From contig NZ_CALEMI010000126.1 in the NCBI RefSeq assembly GCF_937910895.1, forward strand, positions 1-64,000: a stretch of DNA of 64,000 nucleotides, written 5' to 3'. Each line of letters begins with the position of its first letter. Position 1 is the first letter of the stretch. Below are positions 1 to 9,427 of the stretch, in pieces. Made by a program: the position numbers and the translations under genes. The notes under the pieces are model-generated. The model did no database searches. It was not told where the DNA came from and was given only the letters and a program-made list of their open reading frames with translations. Source of the DNA: an uncultured Dokdonia sp. Lineage in GTDB: Bacteria; Bacteroidota; Bacteroidia; Flavobacteriales; Flavobacteriaceae.

Positions 1-1
1 T

Positions 2-3000
2 CTTAATGGCAATGTGATCACTGGAGAAGAGGCTTCGATGCTCACCATAACAGAGGCAGGAACGTATGAAGTTACCGTATCATCTGGAATTTGTTCTAAT
101 ACAGATACCATTACGGTTACACAAGCAAATCCTGACGGGTCTGCATGTACAGAACCTGAACCAACGGATTGTACAATAATAAGTGCTGGCCCAGATTTAG
201 AAGTAGATTGTGATAATCTTTGTGTAGACTTAAATGCTTCTATCTTAACATTACCGCTTACGTCTACATCTTCTTATAGAATAGAGCAAATAGAATGCCC
301 TAACCCTCCAACAGAAGGAGATCCTACTAATTTAGAGACAGATGATCTTTGGAGTGATGCTATAGACTTACCATTTACTTTTACATATTTTCAAAATGAT
401 TATACAAGTCTAGTTGTAGGCGCAAATGGTCAAATATCATTCAACACTGCACTTGCTGGTCAACCTAACGGATGGAACTCAGAACCAGGAGAACTTCTCC
501 CTTTTAATGATGAAGCAGCTGAGGGTGCAGGTGCCGAGTTTCCATTTAATACCATTTATGGAGCTTTTCATGATATTAACCCGGGAGTTGCACCTACTTC
601 ACCAGACAGAATTAACTTCTTTATTTCTGGCGACGCACCTTACAGAACGTTTGTTTTAAACTTTAATATGGTGCCACAATTCAGTTGTACTGACTTATTA
701 ACTACGCAACAAATCATTCTTTATGAATCTTTAAATGTGATAGATGTTAATATCATTAATAAACCTGTTTGTGACGCTTGGAATGATGGGCTTGCAACTT
801 TAGGAATTATGGGTAATGACCTTACTGAATTTGCTGTTCCTGATGGAAGAAATACAGGCGACTGGGAAGCTTTTGATGAAAGCTGGAGATTTGTTCCTGA
901 TGGAGCTGTAAGCGATGATGCCGAGTTTGCTTGGACGGATGAAGATGGAAATGTATTAAGTAATGACTTAATATTTAATGTGTGTCCAACAGAGACAACC
1001 ACCTATACGGCTACGTTAACATTTACAAATCCTGATGGGTCTATTTCTACTATTTCTGATGATGTTATTGTTACATCAGACACGAGTTCTTGTGAGTCAG
1101 ACTGTACGATTATTGATATTGATGCTGGACCAGATGTAGAGGTTGACTGTGAAGACCCTTGTGTAGACTTAAATGCATCTATTGTGTCATTACCATTCAC
1201 AGGTACATCTTCTTACAGAATAGAACAAATAGAATGTCCTAATCCAGCAACAGATGGAGATCCTACTAATTTAACAATGGACGATACCTGGAGTGGCATT
1301 ATAGATTTACCATTTACATTTACGTATTATCAAAATGATTACACAGACCTTGTTATAGGGGCAAATGGTCAAATTTCATTTGATGCTTCACTAGCAAATG
1401 GATTTAATGACTGGAATATTGATCCTGGACAAACAATTCCTAATAATGATCAGGCTACGTTTCCTTTCAATACAATTTACGGAGCTTTCCACGATATAGA
1501 CCCAGGTGTAAATTCTGAACCTGATGCGATTAATTTCTTTGTAAGCGGCGATGCACCTTTTAGAACGTTTGTTTTAAACTTTGATATGGTGCCGCAATTC
1601 AGTTGTAATGATTTATTGACATCACAACAAATTGTACTTTACGAAACTTTAAATGTGATAGAAGTTAATATCATTAACAAACCTGTATGTGCAACTTGGA
1701 ATGACGGTCTAGCAACCCTAGGAATTATGGGTAATGACATTACTGAATTTGCTGTTCCAGATGGAAGAAACACAGGTGACTGGGAGGCTTTTGATGAAAG
1801 CTGGAGATTCATTCCTAACGGAGAATTAAATGATGACGTATTATTTACGTGGACGGATGAAGATGGAACAGTATTGAGTAACGATCTTATGTTTAATGTT
1901 TGCCCAACTGAAACAACTACATATACGGCAACAATAACATTTACAAATCCTGACGGAACAGAATCTACAATCTCTGATGATGTCACGGTGACTGCAAATG
2001 TTATAGACTATACTGTTGATTTAGGCGACGATCTTGTTTTCTGTGATGTAACCTCTTATGAGATTATCCCTGAACTTGCTGGCGATGTAACGAACCCTAC
2101 ATTTTTATGGAGTACTGCAGAAACTACAGAGACCATTACTGTTACAACATCTGGAACCTATACTATTGAAGTTACCGTAGATGGATGTGTGATGATGGAT
2201 GAAGTAACCATCACCTTTGTAGAGAGTCCTTGTACTATAGATTCTGACTGTCTTGTTATAGATTTCTTAGAAGATTTTGGAACAGGTACAGAACGTGTCT
2301 CGACTCCTTTCACTCAGTATACATTTAATGCTGGACCTGGAGAAGTAAATGACGGTGAATATGCTATTATAAATACTTCGGCTGAATTAAATAACGGATG
2401 GCATGACAATCTTGAGGATAATACTCCTGGAGATGTAAATGGACGTGCATTATTTGTGAATGCTGACTTCAATACAGATGAATTTTATAGAAGAACAGTT
2501 GACAATCTTTTAGCAGACACCAACTACACATTCAATGCATTTATCACAACAGTATATGATACAGATACCAATATCTGTGCTAATAATGGTATTCCTGCAA
2601 ACGTAACATTTAGAGTTGAAGATGCTTCAGGAGCTACCCTTGCTGAAATTGATACAGGTGATATACCTAATGAAGCAGATCCAAACTGGCAACAATTTAC
2701 TATCGATTTTAATTCTGCTATGAATACTTCGGTTCAGATTGTATTAGTCAATAACTCAATAGGTGGTTGTGGAAATGATCTTGCTATTGACGATATTTCA
2801 CTTTCATTTAGTGGCACTCCTCCAGTTTTAGCAACTCCTACAGATTTAGAACTTTGTGATGATCTTGGAGATATGGTAGAAATTTTTAATCTTACTTCTC
2901 AAATACCTACTATTTTAGATGGTGAGAATCCCGCAGATTTTAATATCTCATTCCATACAACACAATTAGATGCAGAAGCAAACGCAAGTCCGATTGGAAC

Positions 3001-4135
3001 ACCTGGGGCATATCCAAACACTACAGATCCAGAAACCATCTATGTCCGTGTTGAGCGAGTTACAGATGCAAGCTGTTTCAGTATTGTTGAGTTTGATTTA
3101 ATACTGAATGAGGTTTTCTCTCTAGCAAATAATCTTCCTGCAACTATTGATATCTGTTCTATAGATGCAATACCTGTATTAGATGCGACACCTATAGATA
3201 CTACAATAGATCTAACTTCTGTAACGTATATTTGGACAGATGCATCTAACACAACAGTATCTACAGATGCTCAGTTTACTCCTACAGTAGCTGGTGTCTA
3301 TACCGTTGTTGTTGAGTTATTGCCTTGTAGTCAAGAAACATTCACAATAGACCTTACCATTATTGAAGCGCCTGTTGTAGACCTTGGTATAGATGTTTTA
3401 TTATGCGATGATGAATCTTTTGAGATTATTCCAAACCTAAGTGGAAATCTGACAGATGCAACATTATTATGGAGTACAGGAGAAACCACAGGTACTATTA
3501 TAGTAGATCAATCTGGAACTTATGACCTTACTGTCACTGTAGGACCTTGTTCTATTACAGATAGTATTACCATTACTATTGCTGATCCTGTCAATGTATC
3601 TCTTGGAGACGACTTTACCACGTGTAGAGAATTTCCTAATACGCTATCATCTGTAAGTGATGATGCTAATGTTACGTATCAATGGTTACTTAACGGAGAT
3701 ATCATTACCGGAGAGACATCTAGTACATTAGAATTCTCTGTGCCAGAAACTGCTGTAGGAACTCAGATATATACTGTTATTGTAACTACAGCTGCTGGAT
3801 GTACAGGTGAGGATTCTGTAGATGTATCATTATTTGATATAGGAAACTGCGTAATTTCTCAAGGAATTTCTCCAGATGATACTCCTGGATTTAACGACAC
3901 ATTAGACTTAGAGTTTTTAGCTTCTAGAACTGGAATTGATGTTCTTCAAATCTATAATAGACTCGGTACACTAGTGTATGAGCAAAGTGATTATGTAAAC
4001 CAATGGAGAGGTCAAGCAGACAATGGAAATGATCTACCAACAGGGACATACTTCTATGTGATCAACCTTGAAGAAGAAGATCCCGTATATGGAAGACAGG
4101 CTACTGGATGGGTTTATATTAACCGAGGAGAATAA
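2..4135 (+). CDS. T9SS-secreted gliding-motility-associated C-terminal domain protein (5' partial)
   Basis: The frame is open from the first bases of the window, so the real start lies upstream. The visible part is about 1,377 residues. The C-terminal ~85 residues (ILASRTG-like, IYNRLG, W-G, GTYFYVI) match the type B gliding-motility-associated sorting domain, which directs export through T9SS to the cell surface. The middle contains Cys-rich and Ig-like beta segments with repeated 'LWSTGETT' and 'SGTY' strands, and a choice-of-anchor-like segment near residues 750-930. Two ~313-residue modules near the N-terminal end are tandem duplicates. A role as a surface adhesin is inferred from family context. 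A PorP/SprF gene and an OmpA/PD40 gene follow on the same strand, the usual neighbourhood for this class. Confidence 0.93.
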   Translation, partial: LNGNVITGEEASMLTITEAGTYEVTVSSGICSNTDTITVTQANPDGSACTEPEPTDCTIISAGPDLEVDCDNLCVDLNASILTLPLTSTSSYRIEQIECPNPPTEGDPTNLETDDLWSDAIDLPFTFTYFQNDYTSLVVGANGQISFNTALAGQPNGWNSEPGELLPFNDEAAEGAGAEFPFNTIYGAFHDINPGVAPTSPDRINFFISGDAPYRTFVLNFNMVPQFSCTDLLTTQQIILYESLNVIDVNIINKPVCDAWNDGLATLGIMGNDLTEFAVPDGRNTGDWEAFDESWRFVPDGAVSDDAEFAWTDEDGNVLSNDLIFNVCPTETTTYTATLTFTNPDGSISTISDDVIVTSDTSSCESDCTIIDIDAGPDVEVDCEDPCVDLNASIVSLPFTGTSSYRIEQIECPNPATDGDPTNLTMDDTWSGIIDLPFTFTYYQNDYTDLVIGANGQISFDASLANGFNDWNIDPGQTIPNNDQATFPFNTIYGAFHDIDPGVNSEPDAINFFVSGDAPFRTFVLNFDMVPQFSCNDLLTSQQIVLYETLNVIEVNIINKPVCATWNDGLATLGIMGNDITEFAVPDGRNTGDWEAFDESWRFIPNGELNDDVLFTWTDEDGTVLSNDLMFNVCPTETTTYTATITFTNPDGTESTISDDVTVTANVIDYTVDLGDDLVFCDVTSYEIIPELAGDVTNPTFLWSTAETTETITVTTSGTYTIEVTVDGCVMMDEVTITFVESPCTIDSDCLVIDFLEDFGTGTERVSTPFTQYTFNAGPGEVNDGEYAIINTSAELNNGWHDNLEDNTPGDVNGRALFVNADFNTDEFYRRTVDNLLADTNYTFNAFITTVYDTDTNICANNGIPANVTFRVEDASGATLAEIDTGDIPNEADPNWQQFTIDFNSAMNTSVQIVLVNNSIGGCGNDLAIDDISLSFSGTPPVLATPTDLELCDDLGDMVEIFNLTSQIPTILDGENPADFNISFHTTQLDAEANASPIGTPGAYPNTTDPETIYVRVERVTDASCFSIVEFDLILNEVFSLANNLPATIDICSIDAIPVLDATPIDTTIDLTSVTYIWTDASNTTVSTDAQFTPTVAGVYTVVVELLPCSQETFTIDLTIIEAPVVDLGIDVLLCDDESFEIIPNLSGNLTDATLLWSTGETTGTIIVDQSGTYDLTVTVGPCSITDSITITIADPVNVSLGDDFTTCREFPNTLSSVSDDANVTYQWLLNGDIITGETSSTLEFSVPETAVGTQIYTVIVTTAAGCTGEDSVDVSLFDIGNCVISQGISPDDTPGFNDTLDLEFLASRTGIDVLQIYNRLGTLVYEQSDYVNQWRGQADNGNDLPTGTYFYVINLEEEDPVYGRQATGWVYINRGE
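167..1996 (+). repeat. Tandem internal duplication of a ~313-codon module
   Basis: Equivalent positions (for example GTGTAGACTT at 222 and 1161) are 939 nt apart, a multiple of three. Both copies share SSYRIEQIECPN, VGANGQISF, the NTIYGAFHDI segment and WEAFDESWRF. Divergence is spread throughout, so the duplication is not very recent. Confidence 0.88.
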
Positions 4136-4217
4136 ACAAAGGATAGCAAAGAGACTAATAGATCATATTTATTATCGCGCATAACGCATCATTTATGCAA
4201 TAAATAAATTTTTAAAA

Positions 4218-5132
4218 ATGAAAAAACTATTTTTATTAACCCTTATTACAAGCATTTTGTGTGTTGATTTTGCAACAGCACAGCAAGATCCTCAATATAC
4301 ACAGTATATGTATAATCAGAATGTAGTCAACCCTGCATATGCTGGTTTACAAGAGGGGCTTTCTCTAGGTTTATTGTATAGAAACCAATGGTCTGCTCTT
4401 GATGGAGCTCCTGAAACGTTTACTTTCAATGCACATGCACCCGTTGGGGAACGAACAGGATTAGGAATCTCAATTATTAAAGATGAGCTAGGTCCTGTAA
4501 AAGAGACTAATGCTTATATAGATTTCTCTTATACAATTCCTGTGAGCAACAATTATCAATTAGCATTTGGATTAAAAGCTGGAGCTACTTTTCATGATAT
4601 TGGACTCGCCAACCTAGAATTGCAAGATCCAGGAGATCCTTTCTTTTCTCAAAATATAAATCAAACAACTCCAAATATAGGAGCTGGAGTGTTTTTATAT
4701 AGTGATAACTTCTATGTCGGAGCTTCTGTACCTAATATCTTAAACTCTCTTCACTTAGATGAGAATGGGTTGCAATTTGGTTCAGAGACAAATCACTATT
4801 TTGTTACCTCTGGTTATGTTTTCCAAACAACAGAGAACATAAAATTAAAACCATCTGTGCTTGTAAAATCAGCTTTTGACGCTCCCACTTCTTTTGATGT
4901 CAATCTTAATGCATTATTCTTAGAAAAATTTGAACTAGGAGTTTCTTACAGACTCGACGATTCTTTTAGTGGGATTGTAGGTTTTCAAGCCACTCCTGAA
5001 TTAAGAATAGGATATGCGTATGATGCGGTGGTCTCTGAAATTAATAATGTTGCCCCATCGTCACACGAAATAATACTAACCTATAATATCATCTTTAATA
5101 AGCGTGCATTACGCTCACCAAGATACTTCTAA
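4218..5132 (+). CDS. PorP/SprF family outer-membrane protein of the type IX secretion system
   Basis: 304 residues with a Sec signal peptide ending near TATAQ. The start of the mature protein, QQDPQYTQYMYN followed by NPAYAG, is the hallmark of PorP/SprF proteins. The rest is an alternating beta-strand pattern expected of an outer-membrane beta-barrel and ends in an aromatic residue (RYF). It lies 82 bp after the gliding-motility adhesin and 18 bp before the OmpA/PD40 gene. In Bacteroidota such PorP-like proteins are commonly encoded next to type B CTD substrates and are thought to anchor or help export them. Assignment to the family is secure; the exact partner is inferred from position. Confidence 0.93.
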   Translation: MKKLFLLTLITSILCVDFATAQQDPQYTQYMYNQNVVNPAYAGLQEGLSLGLLYRNQWSALDGAPETFTFNAHAPVGERTGLGISIIKDELGPVKETNAYIDFSYTIPVSNNYQLAFGLKAGATFHDIGLANLELQDPGDPFFSQNINQTTPNIGAGVFLYSDNFYVGASVPNILNSLHLDENGLQFGSETNHYFVTSGYVFQTTENIKLKPSVLVKSAFDAPTSFDVNLNALFLEKFELGVSYRLDDSFSGIVGFQATPELRIGYAYDAVVSEINNVAPSSHEIILTYNIIFNKRALRSPRYF

Positions 5133-5150
5133 AATAAAATACTGTACAAG

Positions 5151-7031
5151 ATGAAGAAGTTTTACATATACATACTACTTGTTGCTACGAGTATTAATTT
5201 TGCAAATGCACAAAGCAAAGACACCAAAAAGGCAGATCAATTATTTAATAGGTTCGCATATACAGAAGCTATTGAAGAATATACCAGCCTTATTGAAAAA
5301 GGAAAAGCTGACGAGTATGTTTATACGCAATTAGCTCGCACATATACCATCCTTAATGACACCAAAAAAGCAGAATCTTTTTATAAGCGTGTGGTTAAAA
5401 ATAAAAAAGCAAATCCTGAAACATTATTTGCGTATGCAGAAATCTTAAAAGCAAACGGAAAGTCTAGTGAGTATAAAAAATGGATGAAGCGATTTGTAAG
5501 TGCAAATGAAAATGATCCAAGAGCAGCTATCTATCTTAAAAATCAAGATTACTTAGAAGAACTAGAAGATCGTGATCCTTTATATACGATTACTAATGCC
5601 GATAAAATCAACACCAAATATTCTGATTTCGGATCTTTTATAAAAGATAATAAAATCTATTTTTCTTCTTCTAGGAATACAGACCGTAAAAACCATAATC
5701 TTAATGGAGAGCCCTTCTTAGATATCTATACTGCTACTACAGATGGATCTACGATGAGTAATGTTGAGCTACTAGAAGGAGATGTAAATTCAAAATATCA
5801 TGAAGGTACAGTAGCCATCACTCCAGATGGAAAGCGTATGTTCTTTGATCGTAATAATTATTTTGAAGGAGATCTAGAAAAAGATGAAGAAGGTGTGAAT
5901 CAAATCAACCTTTATACCGCAGAAAAAGTAGCTGGCGAATGGACAAATATCGAACCTGTGTCTTTTAATGATGATAACTATTCAACAGGGCATCCTGCGA
6001 TTAGTCCAGACGGAAAAACTTTATACTTCTCTAGTGACAAACCTGGAGGTCAAGGAGGCTCTGATATTTATATGGTAGAACTTAAAGCAGATGGCACTTA
6101 TGGAGAACCAAAAAATTTAGGAAATCAAATCAATACAATAGCTACTGAGGCGTTCCCATTTATTGACACCAACGGATCTCTGTACTTTTCTAGTAACGGA
6201 CACTTAGGACTAGGAGGTCTTGATGTTTTCCTTGCAGAAAAAAAAGGGAGCACTTATGCTTTCCCTGAAAACCTAGGTCCTGGCGTAAATAGTGGTAATG
6301 ATGATTTTGGAGTAAACATTGATGCTCAAAAAGGAACAGGCTATATGTCTTCAAATAGAAAAGGCGGTAAAGGCGGTGATGATATTTACATATTAGGCAA
6401 ATTACCTCCTTGTGATGTAGATGTAACCATCACAGTAGAAGATGTAGATGGTAACGGAATCTCTAAAGCTTTTGTAGAGATTATGAACATCACAGAAAAT
6501 ACAACAGATTCTGATACCGCAACAACTACTGGTAAATACTTATTCAGTTCTACATGTAAAAGAGATTATAAAGTAATGGCTTCTGCAGATGGATATTTAC
6601 CTGGAGAAAGCACTGTATCTGTCGCAAAAAAATCTATAAATATTACAATTACACTTCAAAAAGAGCCTGTCATTACACCAGACGAAGTCGTATTAAACCC
6701 TATTTATTTTGATTTTGATAAGTGGAATATACGCCCAGATGCAGCAGCAGAATTAGATCGTCTTGTCGCTGTTATGAAAAAATATCCTGAGATGAAAATC
6801 TCTGCAGAAAGTCATACAGACATTCGTGGGCCAGAATCATACAACCAGATACTTTCTCAAAAAAGAGCCGAGTCTATGCGTACGTATGTAATCAGTAAAG
6901 GAATTGATGCAAATCGTATTACCGCTGATGGAAAAGGAGAAACAGAACCTGCAATTACTTGTGAAGAGTCTGCTTGCACAAAAGAAGAGCACCAATTAAA
7001 TAGACGCTGTGTCTTTAAGATCATAAAATAA
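5151..7031 (+). CDS. OmpA family protein with TPR and PD40 repeats (PorE-like)
   Basis: 626 residues. A signal peptide (ends NFANAQ) is followed by TPR-like helices (~25-130), then PD40/WD40-like beta-propeller repeats (~165-420, with recurring 'SPDGKTLYFSS' and 'SSNRKGGKGGDD' patterns), a carboxypeptidase-regulatory-like beta domain (~425-500), and a C-terminal OmpA peptidoglycan-binding domain (~515-626, including YFDFDKWNIRPDA and SHTDIRG). This order matches the T9SS-associated OmpA proteins, which link secretion or attachment machinery to peptidoglycan. It is the last gene of the plus-strand unit and is followed 28 bp later by a strong hairpin. Confidence 0.92.
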   Translation: MKKFYIYILLVATSINFANAQSKDTKKADQLFNRFAYTEAIEEYTSLIEKGKADEYVYTQLARTYTILNDTKKAESFYKRVVKNKKANPETLFAYAEILKANGKSSEYKKWMKRFVSANENDPRAAIYLKNQDYLEELEDRDPLYTITNADKINTKYSDFGSFIKDNKIYFSSSRNTDRKNHNLNGEPFLDIYTATTDGSTMSNVELLEGDVNSKYHEGTVAITPDGKRMFFDRNNYFEGDLEKDEEGVNQINLYTAEKVAGEWTNIEPVSFNDDNYSTGHPAISPDGKTLYFSSDKPGGQGGSDIYMVELKADGTYGEPKNLGNQINTIATEAFPFIDTNGSLYFSSNGHLGLGGLDVFLAEKKGSTYAFPENLGPGVNSGNDDFGVNIDAQKGTGYMSSNRKGGKGGDDIYILGKLPPCDVDVTITVEDVDGNGISKAFVEIMNITENTTDSDTATTTGKYLFSSTCKRDYKVMASADGYLPGESTVSVAKKSINITITLQKEPVITPDEVVLNPIYFDFDKWNIRPDAAAELDRLVAVMKKYPEMKISAESHTDIRGPESYNQILSQKRAESMRTYVISKGIDANRITADGKGETEPAITCEESACTKEEHQLNRRCVFKIIK

Positions 7032-7059
7032 CAAATCATAGATTAAACACTCACTCATT

Positions 7060-7092
7060 AAAAAGGCTTTCTACCTGTAGGAAGTCTTTTTA
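7060..7092 (+). terminator. Rho-independent terminator after the OmpA/PD40 gene
   Basis: A 14-15 bp stem (AAAAAGGCTTTCTAC paired with its complement through two G-U wobbles) has a tiny loop and runs into a T-rich tract. It ends the plus-strand T9SS cluster. Confidence 0.85.
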
Positions 7093-7302
7093 TTTTTGTC
7101 AATATAACTGTAATTTACCCATAGAATATCTAGTCATTAATCATGAGAATCGTATCCTCTATATCATAAGATGACTGCTTTTATAAAATGAATAATATAT
7201 TACACAAATCATATCTCAAATCAATGGCTTCCGTAAGCTATTTTATATGTGAGCATTTATAGTAACATCAGTACACAATTCCTGTTTTAAATATCTTTAT
7301 TC

Positions 7303-7318
7303 CGCTTTCGCGAAAGCG
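7303..7318. repeat. 16-bp dispersed palindrome, perfect copy
   Basis: CGCTTTCGCGAAAGCG in the spacer between two convergent transcription units, about 40 bp from the terminator of the minus-strand gene. Confidence 0.95.
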
Positions 7319-7357
7319 TAAAAAGCAACACTCCCTATATAAGATAAAGCATGAAAT

Positions 7358-7392
7358 AAAAAATCCCGATACTAAACAGCATCGGGATTTTT
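7358..7392 (-). terminator. Terminator of the TonB receptor-DUF5689 operon
   Basis: Perfect inverted repeat (AAAAAATCCCGAT and its complement) around a 10-nt loop, with T/A runs on both sides, so it could work in both directions. It lies 23 bp beyond the stop codon of the minus-strand DUF5689 gene. Confidence 0.88.
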
Positions 7393-7414
7393 AAAAGATA
7401 CTATCTCTATTTAC

Positions 7415-9391
7415 TTATTGTGCATTGATCTGAATTTCGTCAAGCTCGTAGGTTCCATCAGAATTTGCATCACCACTTCCTACATATTTAAAAGCGATAT
7501 AACCACTTCCGTCAATACAAGAAAGATCTACAATTCCAGAATCAAACCAAGCTGCAAAATCATCTGAATCACTTACAATAATTCCTGCAGGAATTGCCTC
7601 CCAAGTAGCTGTAGGAATATTTGCTGGCACCCCATCCCAATCACTTGAAAAAAGCAATTCTAACGTACTTCCATCAGCAAAGCTATTGGATGTCATAAAT
7701 TGAAGCGTTTCTCCATCCTGAGCGTCTAGATCAATCTCTGGGGTTACTAGCCATGAGATGGTAGATGCATCTCCAGACATAAAAGAACCTACTCTAGCAG
7801 AAATCCCTAACGAAGGATTTTGTCCTGTGCTTGAAAAAGCTGACCATTCTTGCGTTCCTGCTTCTTGGAAGTTGGTCCATCCATTTCCAGAAATAGGCTG
7901 GTTATTACTTTGTGTTTCAAAAAAGTCTTCAAATAACACAGTCGCTCCTGCACTACTTGCCGTACCGCAATCTACAGAACCTCCTCCATTATTTCCTCCA
8001 TCATCCGCACTATTAATAGCAAAATTGTCTAACTCAAATGTTCCGTCAAAATCTTCTTCTCCACTTCCTACATATTTGAATGCGATATGAGCTGTTCCTT
8101 CTATACAGGATAAATCAATGTTTCCAGAAGCTACCCAATCTTGGAAAAAAGTGTCATCAGAAACAATAGTTCCTTCTAATATAGGTCTCCAGTTAGCATC
8201 GTCAATATTGGCAGTATCTCCATCCCAATCATCTGCAAAAAGTAATGTTAATTCACTCCCATCAGAAAAACTATTGGATGTCTCAAAATTAAGCGTCTCC
8301 ATTTCTTGAGCATCAAAATCAATCTCTGGTGTGATTAACCAAGTAACTGTTCTAGCATCACCAGACATAAAAGATCCTATATTTGCAGCAGTACCAAAAC
8401 CACCACCTGCATTAAATGTTCCCCAAACCTCAGAACCTTCTTGTGCAAAATTAGTCCAAAGAGGACTTAATGATCCACTTGATAGATTATCTGCAAAAAC
8501 AACACCGCTTCCTCTCTCATCTGCAAGTCCACATAAGTCACAACGATTCCCCTCTGCAAATACAACATCTGTAGGACTATTAATAGCAATATTAAATACT
8601 TCTCCAAAGAAATCTTTTGTTAATATACCATTTATCGTTCCTCTTCCAGCTGGAAGTGATAATGCTTTAAAGTCTGAAAAGGTACTTGTACTCAATATCG
8701 TTCTTCCTCCTGTAGCACAATCTTCTAATACGCGCTCACCATCAAACTCATCTTGTGGTTCTGAAGCGTATGTTCTTTGATTGTTAATAACCTCATCTGC
8801 ACTAAATTGAACATCTTGAAGTGCAATAAATAAGTTTGTTTTATCATTTGTAAAATCAGAAAAAGCAAGTGGTAAAGGAATAATTTGTGCTACTTCATTA
8901 CTTCTTACAATGACATCGTTTTGTATAGGCGCTGGGATTTTACCTAAAGATCCTCCATCTGCAATTCCTATAGAAAGCACTCCATTAGAAATACCTGCCG
9001 TAAGACCATCTAATCTTACAAAGACTTTTCTTCCTACTTCATAGGTTGTAAATAAAGGATTTACATCTATTAAAATTCTGACACCAGCTACTGGGTTTTC
9101 TGGGCTATCTTGAATAATAAATTCTTCAAAAAAGTTACCGCCCTCATCACTAGAGATTACATATCCTTCTATAAAAGTATCAACGCCATCAAATGTAAAT
9201 ATCTCATCTCCATTGTCAGCAGCTTGTGCTACTTGTCCTGCAACACTGCTAATACTTACGCTTTGTCCTTCTATTTCTACAACTCCAGCATCTAATTCTG
9301 GCACAGAGAAATCATCATCTTGAACACAAGATACTAGGGCTACTAAAGCAACTAGCATTGTGAATAATTGTGTTAATTTTATTGTTTTCAT
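7415..9391 (-). CDS. DUF5689 lipoprotein with two choice-of-anchor-J-like domains
   Basis: 658 residues. The N-terminus has a lipoprotein signal (LVALVSC followed by acidic residues, Cys near 22), so it is likely lipidated and surface or outer-membrane associated. Residues ~30-285 resemble DUF5689, an OB-like domain common in Bacteroidota lipoproteins (IEGYVISSDEGGNF, EEFIIQDS). Two homologous C-terminal domains (~295-460 and ~490-658) share W-x-NF-x-EG, GSFMSGDA, TPEIDLDAQ and AFKYVGSG and look like choice-of-anchor-J carbohydrate- or cell-surface-binding folds. It lies 36 bp downstream of a TonB receptor in the same direction and is probably co-transcribed. Function beyond binding is unknown. 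Confidence 0.88.
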   Translation of the reverse strand: MKTIKLTQLFTMLVALVALVSCVQDDDFSVPELDAGVVEIEGQSVSISSVAGQVAQAADNGDEIFTFDGVDTFIEGYVISSDEGGNFFEEFIIQDSPENPVAGVRILIDVNPLFTTYEVGRKVFVRLDGLTAGISNGVLSIGIADGGSLGKIPAPIQNDVIVRSNEVAQIIPLPLAFSDFTNDKTNLFIALQDVQFSADEVINNQRTYASEPQDEFDGERVLEDCATGGRTILSTSTFSDFKALSLPAGRGTINGILTKDFFGEVFNIAINSPTDVVFAEGNRCDLCGLADERGSGVVFADNLSSGSLSPLWTNFAQEGSEVWGTFNAGGGFGTAANIGSFMSGDARTVTWLITPEIDFDAQEMETLNFETSNSFSDGSELTLLFADDWDGDTANIDDANWRPILEGTIVSDDTFFQDWVASGNIDLSCIEGTAHIAFKYVGSGEEDFDGTFELDNFAINSADDGGNNGGGSVDCGTASSAGATVLFEDFFETQSNNQPISGNGWTNFQEAGTQEWSAFSSTGQNPSLGISARVGSFMSGDASTISWLVTPEIDLDAQDGETLQFMTSNSFADGSTLELLFSSDWDGVPANIPTATWEAIPAGIIVSDSDDFAAWFDSGIVDLSCIDGSGYIAFKYVGSGDANSDGTYELDEIQINAQ

Positions 9392-9427
9392 AATCGTATA
9401 TAATTCTATAATTTCTTGATATTTTAA

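Larger units (their letters stand above)
7032..7414. other. 383-bp spacer between convergent genes
   Basis: The spacer holds two terminators, one at each end, and one perfect CGCTTTCGCGAAAGCG palindrome. The stretch 7100-7300 is AT-rich and I see no gene or RNA in it. Confidence 0.7.
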
